From an uncultured Selenomonadales bacterium (GTDB lineage Bacteria; Bacillota; Negativicutes; Selenomonadales; Selenomonadaceae): a stretch of 8,040 bases of DNA. Location of the stretch: assembly GCA_947167555.1 (NCBI GenBank), contig CAMVIO010000084.1:1-8040 (forward strand). The letters run 5' to 3'. The notes beneath the pieces were generated by a model. The model had not been told where the DNA came from and did no database searches. It saw only the letters and a program-made list of their open reading frames with translations. Shown in pieces: positions 6,121-8,040 of the stretch (the first letter of the stretch is position 1; the number at the start of each line of letters is the position of its first letter). Both the position numbers and the translations under genes were made by a program.

Positions 6121-7482
6121 TCAAAGGAAAATATACTTCAAAACAAACAGCACCGTCAGCACATACATCAGCGGCGTGATCTTGTTTGTCTTTCCCGTCA
6201 GGAGATGGAGCAATGTGTAAAAAATGACGCCGAACGCGATACCCTCGGAAATCGAGTAGGTGAACGCCATCGAAGCGATCGCGATAAACGCCGGAACCGC
6301 TTCCGCGTAATCGGTGAACCAGTCGATATCCTTAACCTGCTGCATCATCAGGAAGCCGACCATGATCAGCGCAGGCGCGGTGGCAAACGCCGGAATCGCG
6401 AGGAACAACGGCGAGAAAAACAACGCCAGCAAAAACAGCCCCGCCGTCACGACGGAAGAAAGGCCAGTACGCCCCCCCTCGGCGATGCCCGCCGAAGACT
6501 CGACGAAAGAGGAAATCGTCGACGTTCCTAAGAGCGCCCCCGCCGTCGTTCCGATGGCGTCAGCCAAGAGAATATTCCGTATGCCGGGCAACTTTCCATC
6601 CTTGTCCAGCAAGTTCGCTTTCGAAGCACAGCCAATAACAGTGCCCAGCGTATCGAACATATCAACAAACAGGAACGCCATAAGAATCGTCAGGAAATTG
6701 ACGTTCAAGATCGAGCCGAAATCAAGGTGCATGAACGTCGGCGCCATGGATGCGGGCATCGCGACGATAGCCGACGGGAACAGACTGAAAAATCCCTTCG
6801 ACGGATCGGGCACATAAAATCCCGCAAGCTGGCAGACCATGCCCAGTACCCAGGTGGAAATGATGCCCCAAAGAACGCTGCCCTTGATATTTTTCGCCAT
6901 CAGCACTGCCGTCAGCAAAAGGCCGACAAGCGCCAAGAACACTGTAATGCCTTCCGTCCGGAACGTCCCGTCCGCCAGTGCCTTGCTGAACGGATAAAGC
7001 TTCACCAGTGTCGGCCCGTCCACCACGATATGGGCGTTCTGGAAACCGATAAAGCAGATGAAAAGCCCGATACCGACAGACACCGCCGTCTTGAGCTGAC
7101 GCGGTATCGCATCAAAAATCGCTTCGCGGACATTTGTCAATGAAAGCACGATAAAAATGATACCTTCGACAAAGACCGCCGCCAGGCCCTGCTGCCATGT
7201 ATAGCCCATGCCGATGACGACCGTGAACGCGAAATACGCGTTGAGTCCCATGGCCGCCGAAAGCGCCAGCGGCATATTCGCGAAAATCGCCATGCAGAGG
7301 GTACCGAGCGCCGACGCCAGCGCCGTCGCCGTAAAGACCGCGCCCGCGTCCATACCTGCCGCACTCAGGATTCCCGGATTGACCGCGAGGATGTACGCCA
7401 TCGTCATGAACGTGGTCAACCCCGCCATTGCCTCCGTCCGCACGTCCGTGCCGCGCTCTTTCAACTTAAAGAATTGTTCCAT
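6121..7482 (-). CDS. Purine base permease, AzgA/PbuG-type (NCS2 superfamily)
   Basis: This 453-residue polytopic inner-membrane protein belongs to the AzgA/PbuG/AdeP group, which imports adenine, guanine or hypoxanthine by proton symport for purine salvage. Length matches the family (about 430-450 aa). Characteristic segments are TEAMAGLTTFMTMAYILAVN (16-35), the MGLNAYFAF motif in the third-helix region (78-86), DMFDTLGTVIG (274-284, in the substrate-binding half), and GTSTISSFVESSAGIAEGG (319-337). Hydrophobic stretches along the chain are consistent with the 14-helix 7+7 fold of the family. Specificity among purines cannot be read from sequence. The start chosen is the ATG at 7480-7482, because GGGGGA lies 7 nt upstream. 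The ATG 15 nt earlier (7497) has no ribosome site and would place that G-run inside the gene. The predicted leader is only about 30 nt and holds no purine riboswitch, unlike pbuG of Bacillus; control is more likely at the repeats over the promoter. It probably heads a unit with the downstream reductase. Confidence 0.94.
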   Translation of the reverse strand: MEQFFKLKERGTDVRTEAMAGLTTFMTMAYILAVNPGILSAAGMDAGAVFTATALASALGTLCMAIFANMPLALSAAMGLNAYFAFTVVIGMGYTWQQGLAAVFVEGIIFIVLSLTNVREAIFDAIPRQLKTAVSVGIGLFICFIGFQNAHIVVDGPTLVKLYPFSKALADGTFRTEGITVFLALVGLLLTAVLMAKNIKGSVLWGIISTWVLGMVCQLAGFYVPDPSKGFFSLFPSAIVAMPASMAPTFMHLDFGSILNVNFLTILMAFLFVDMFDTLGTVIGCASKANLLDKDGKLPGIRNILLADAIGTTAGALLGTSTISSFVESSAGIAEGGRTGLSSVVTAGLFLLALFFSPLFLAIPAFATAPALIMVGFLMMQQVKDIDWFTDYAEAVPAFIAIASMAFTYSISEGIAFGVIFYTLLHLLTGKTNKITPLMYVLTVLFVLKYIFL

Positions 7483-7502
7483 CTGTTTATCCCCCATTTT
7501 TA

Positions 7503-7542
7503 TATAACGCTTTAGTTCTAATTATAACGCCTTAGTTCTAAT
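7503..7542. repeat. Tandem 20-bp direct repeat over the permease promoter
   Basis: Two adjacent 20-bp units, 7503-7522 and 7523-7542, are identical except for T versus C at 7511/7531. Each contains the short inverted repeat TTAG-TT-CTAA (7512-7521 and 7532-7541). The two dyads are therefore spaced exactly 20 bp apart, about two helical turns, on the same face of the DNA. The second lies in the spacer of the predicted permease promoter; the first abuts and overlaps by one base its -10 box and covers the start point. This looks like a paired operator site for a dimeric regulator, but the regulator is unknown. Confidence 0.75.
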
Positions 7543-7550
7543 TTTGTCGA
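7521..7550 (-). promoter_or_regulatory. Predicted permease promoter
   Basis: On the minus strand TCGACA (7545-7550, five of six matches to TTGACA) is followed after 18 bp by a perfect TATAAT (7521-7526). The start would fall near 7514, about 30 nt before the permease ATG. The -10 spans the junction of the two 20-bp repeats and the -35 lies inside the inverted repeat at 7541-7560. The duplication also creates a second AT-rich -10-like sequence 20 bp further downstream. Confidence 0.6.
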
Positions 7551-7560
7551 CAGACAAAAT
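7541..7560. promoter_or_regulatory. Perfect 8-bp inverted repeat, candidate operator
   Basis: ATTTTGTC (7541-7548) and GACAAAAT (7553-7560) are exact inverted copies separated by GACA. A second palindrome, TGTCGACA (7545-7552), is nested in it. No U-tract follows, so it is not a terminator. It covers the predicted -35 box of the permease promoter, where a bound protein would block RNA polymerase. It does not match a PurR box that I know. Confidence 0.55.
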
Positions 7561-7616
7561 ATTCCTTAAAGTCCACCCAAAAACATGAACATAAAGGCCC
7601 AGTTATTCCAAATTGC

Positions 7617-7645
7617 TTGTAATAGCGCATGGCGTTTAGTATAAT
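7617..7645 (+). promoter_or_regulatory. Promoter of the solute-binding-domain gene
   Basis: TTGTAA (7617-7622) and a perfect TATAAT (7640-7645) are separated by 17 bp. The start would be near 7652, giving a leader of about 40 nt. A second TATAAT at 7649-7654 lacks a matching -35. Between this promoter and the inverted repeat at 7541-7560 (7561-7616) I see no further structure. Confidence 0.65.
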
Positions 7646-7693
7646 TTATATAATACTGCTTTTTGATTAGTTATATGAAGCGAGTTGATTCTC

Positions 7694-8040
7694 ATGCGAA
7701 AACCCGCGATCCTTATAGCAATCCTTTTGACGCTGGGACTTCTCTTCCCTTGCGCGTCCGCCGCCGACCGAGATCTGCCTTTGCTGCGCGTCGGCTATAC
7801 CGACGTGCCCGGATATATTTCCAAGGGCGAGGACGGTTATTTTCGCGGCTTTCTTTACGATTACCTGGAAGCCATCGCCATTTATGGCGGCTATCGGTTT
7901 GAGTATATCGAAGCGCAGCCGACACAGTGCGTGGAAAAATTGCGGCGCGGCGAAATTGACCTGATTGCCGCACTGCCGGACGAAGGAAACGTAATGCCCG
8001 GCCTCGCCACCATGCAGCACGCGATTACCTATTCCCCGAT
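7694..8040 (+). CDS. Secreted protein with SBP family-3 sensor domain, 3' end outside the window
   Basis: The first 115 residues are present. A signal peptide is clear: a basic N-terminus (MRK), a hydrophobic core (ILIAILLTLGLLF), then CASA followed by AD, giving a signal peptidase I site after about residue 23. C20 is not in a proper lipobox. The mature part begins a periplasmic-binding-protein-like fold of family 3: LRVGYTDVPGY (31-41), the RGFLYDYLEAIAIYGGYRFEYIEA stretch (51-74) and LRRGEIDLIAALP (83-95). The last is the LxxGEIDL motif typical of this family. The YDYLEAIA...Y.FEY...CVEKLRRGEIDL style is the one I associate with extracytoplasmic sensor domains joined to GGDEF, EAL or histidine kinase outputs, rather than with free amino-acid-binding proteins, but the output lies outside. 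The start is uncertain: ATG 7694 and TTG 7685 are in frame below a stop codon, and neither has a strong Shine-Dalgarno. Confidence 0.85.
   Translation, partial: MRKPAILIAILLTLGLLFPCASAADRDLPLLRVGYTDVPGYISKGEDGYFRGFLYDYLEAIAIYGGYRFEYIEAQPTQCVEKLRRGEIDLIAALPDEGNVMPGLATMQHAITYSP

Noticed and set aside
7648..7676. ATATAA/TTATAT inverted repeat between the solute-binding gene promoter and its start
   Set aside because: Short AT-only arms in an AT-rich leader are expected by chance.
7483..7693. Possible purine riboswitch upstream of the permease, by analogy with Bacillus pbuG
   Set aside because: The predicted leader is only about 30 nt, and I could not find the paired loops or the conserved core of a purine riboswitch on the minus strand.
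1..8040. Search by eye for tRNA, rRNA, CRISPR arrays, transposases, integrases, phage or toxin-antitoxin genes
   Set aside because: None was seen; nearly all of the window is covered by intact or edge-truncated housekeeping and metabolic genes.

Overview
This window looks like ordinary chromosomal sequence from a Gram-positive-lineage (Firmicutes) anaerobe. The guess is a member of the Negativicutes (Selenomonas, Megasphaera or Dialister type). The basis is moderately high GC with consensus TATAAT -10 boxes, strong G-rich Shine-Dalgarno sequences, a bifunctional Rel of Firmicutes type, an aldo/keto reductase carrying iron-sulfur cysteine clusters, and the start of a secreted bacterial family-3 solute-binding (SBP3) domain of the kind often fused to signalling outputs in this group. 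The taxonomic placement is inference from protein character only.

Layout. Positions 1-2556 (minus strand) hold a two-gene unit: the (p)ppGpp synthetase/hydrolase rel, followed after 4 nt by a metallo-beta-lactamase-fold hydrolase that runs off the left edge. Positions 2557-2710 are a compact divergent promoter region. Positions 2711-4858 (plus) hold a UvrD/Rep-family helicase with a C-terminal Tudor-like domain, closed by a strong bidirectional hairpin terminator at 4857-4904. Positions 4936-7482 (minus) hold an AzgA/PbuG-type purine permease, then a possible 39-codon small ORF, then an aldo/keto reductase with two Fe-S cysteine clusters; gaps of 15 and 24 nt suggest one transcript. Positions 7483-7693 are a divergent, AT-rich regulatory region with a tandem 20-bp repeat and a perfect inverted repeat over the permease promoter. 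Positions 7694-8040 (plus) hold the start of a secreted SBP3-domain protein that runs off the right edge.

How the genes relate. Rel controls (p)ppGpp, which in this lineage is tied to GTP and purine levels, and the permease imports purine bases. The two are not adjacent and no direct link is visible. The helicase is transcribed away from rel and insulated from the permease-reductase unit by the terminator.

I see no phage, CRISPR, IS element, defence system, tRNA or rRNA, and no clearly new multi-gene system. The most interesting signals are non-coding or small: a 22-bp element upstream of the helicase that recurs as both arms of its terminator, the operator-like architecture upstream of the permease, and the small ORF directly after the permease stop codon in the same frame.
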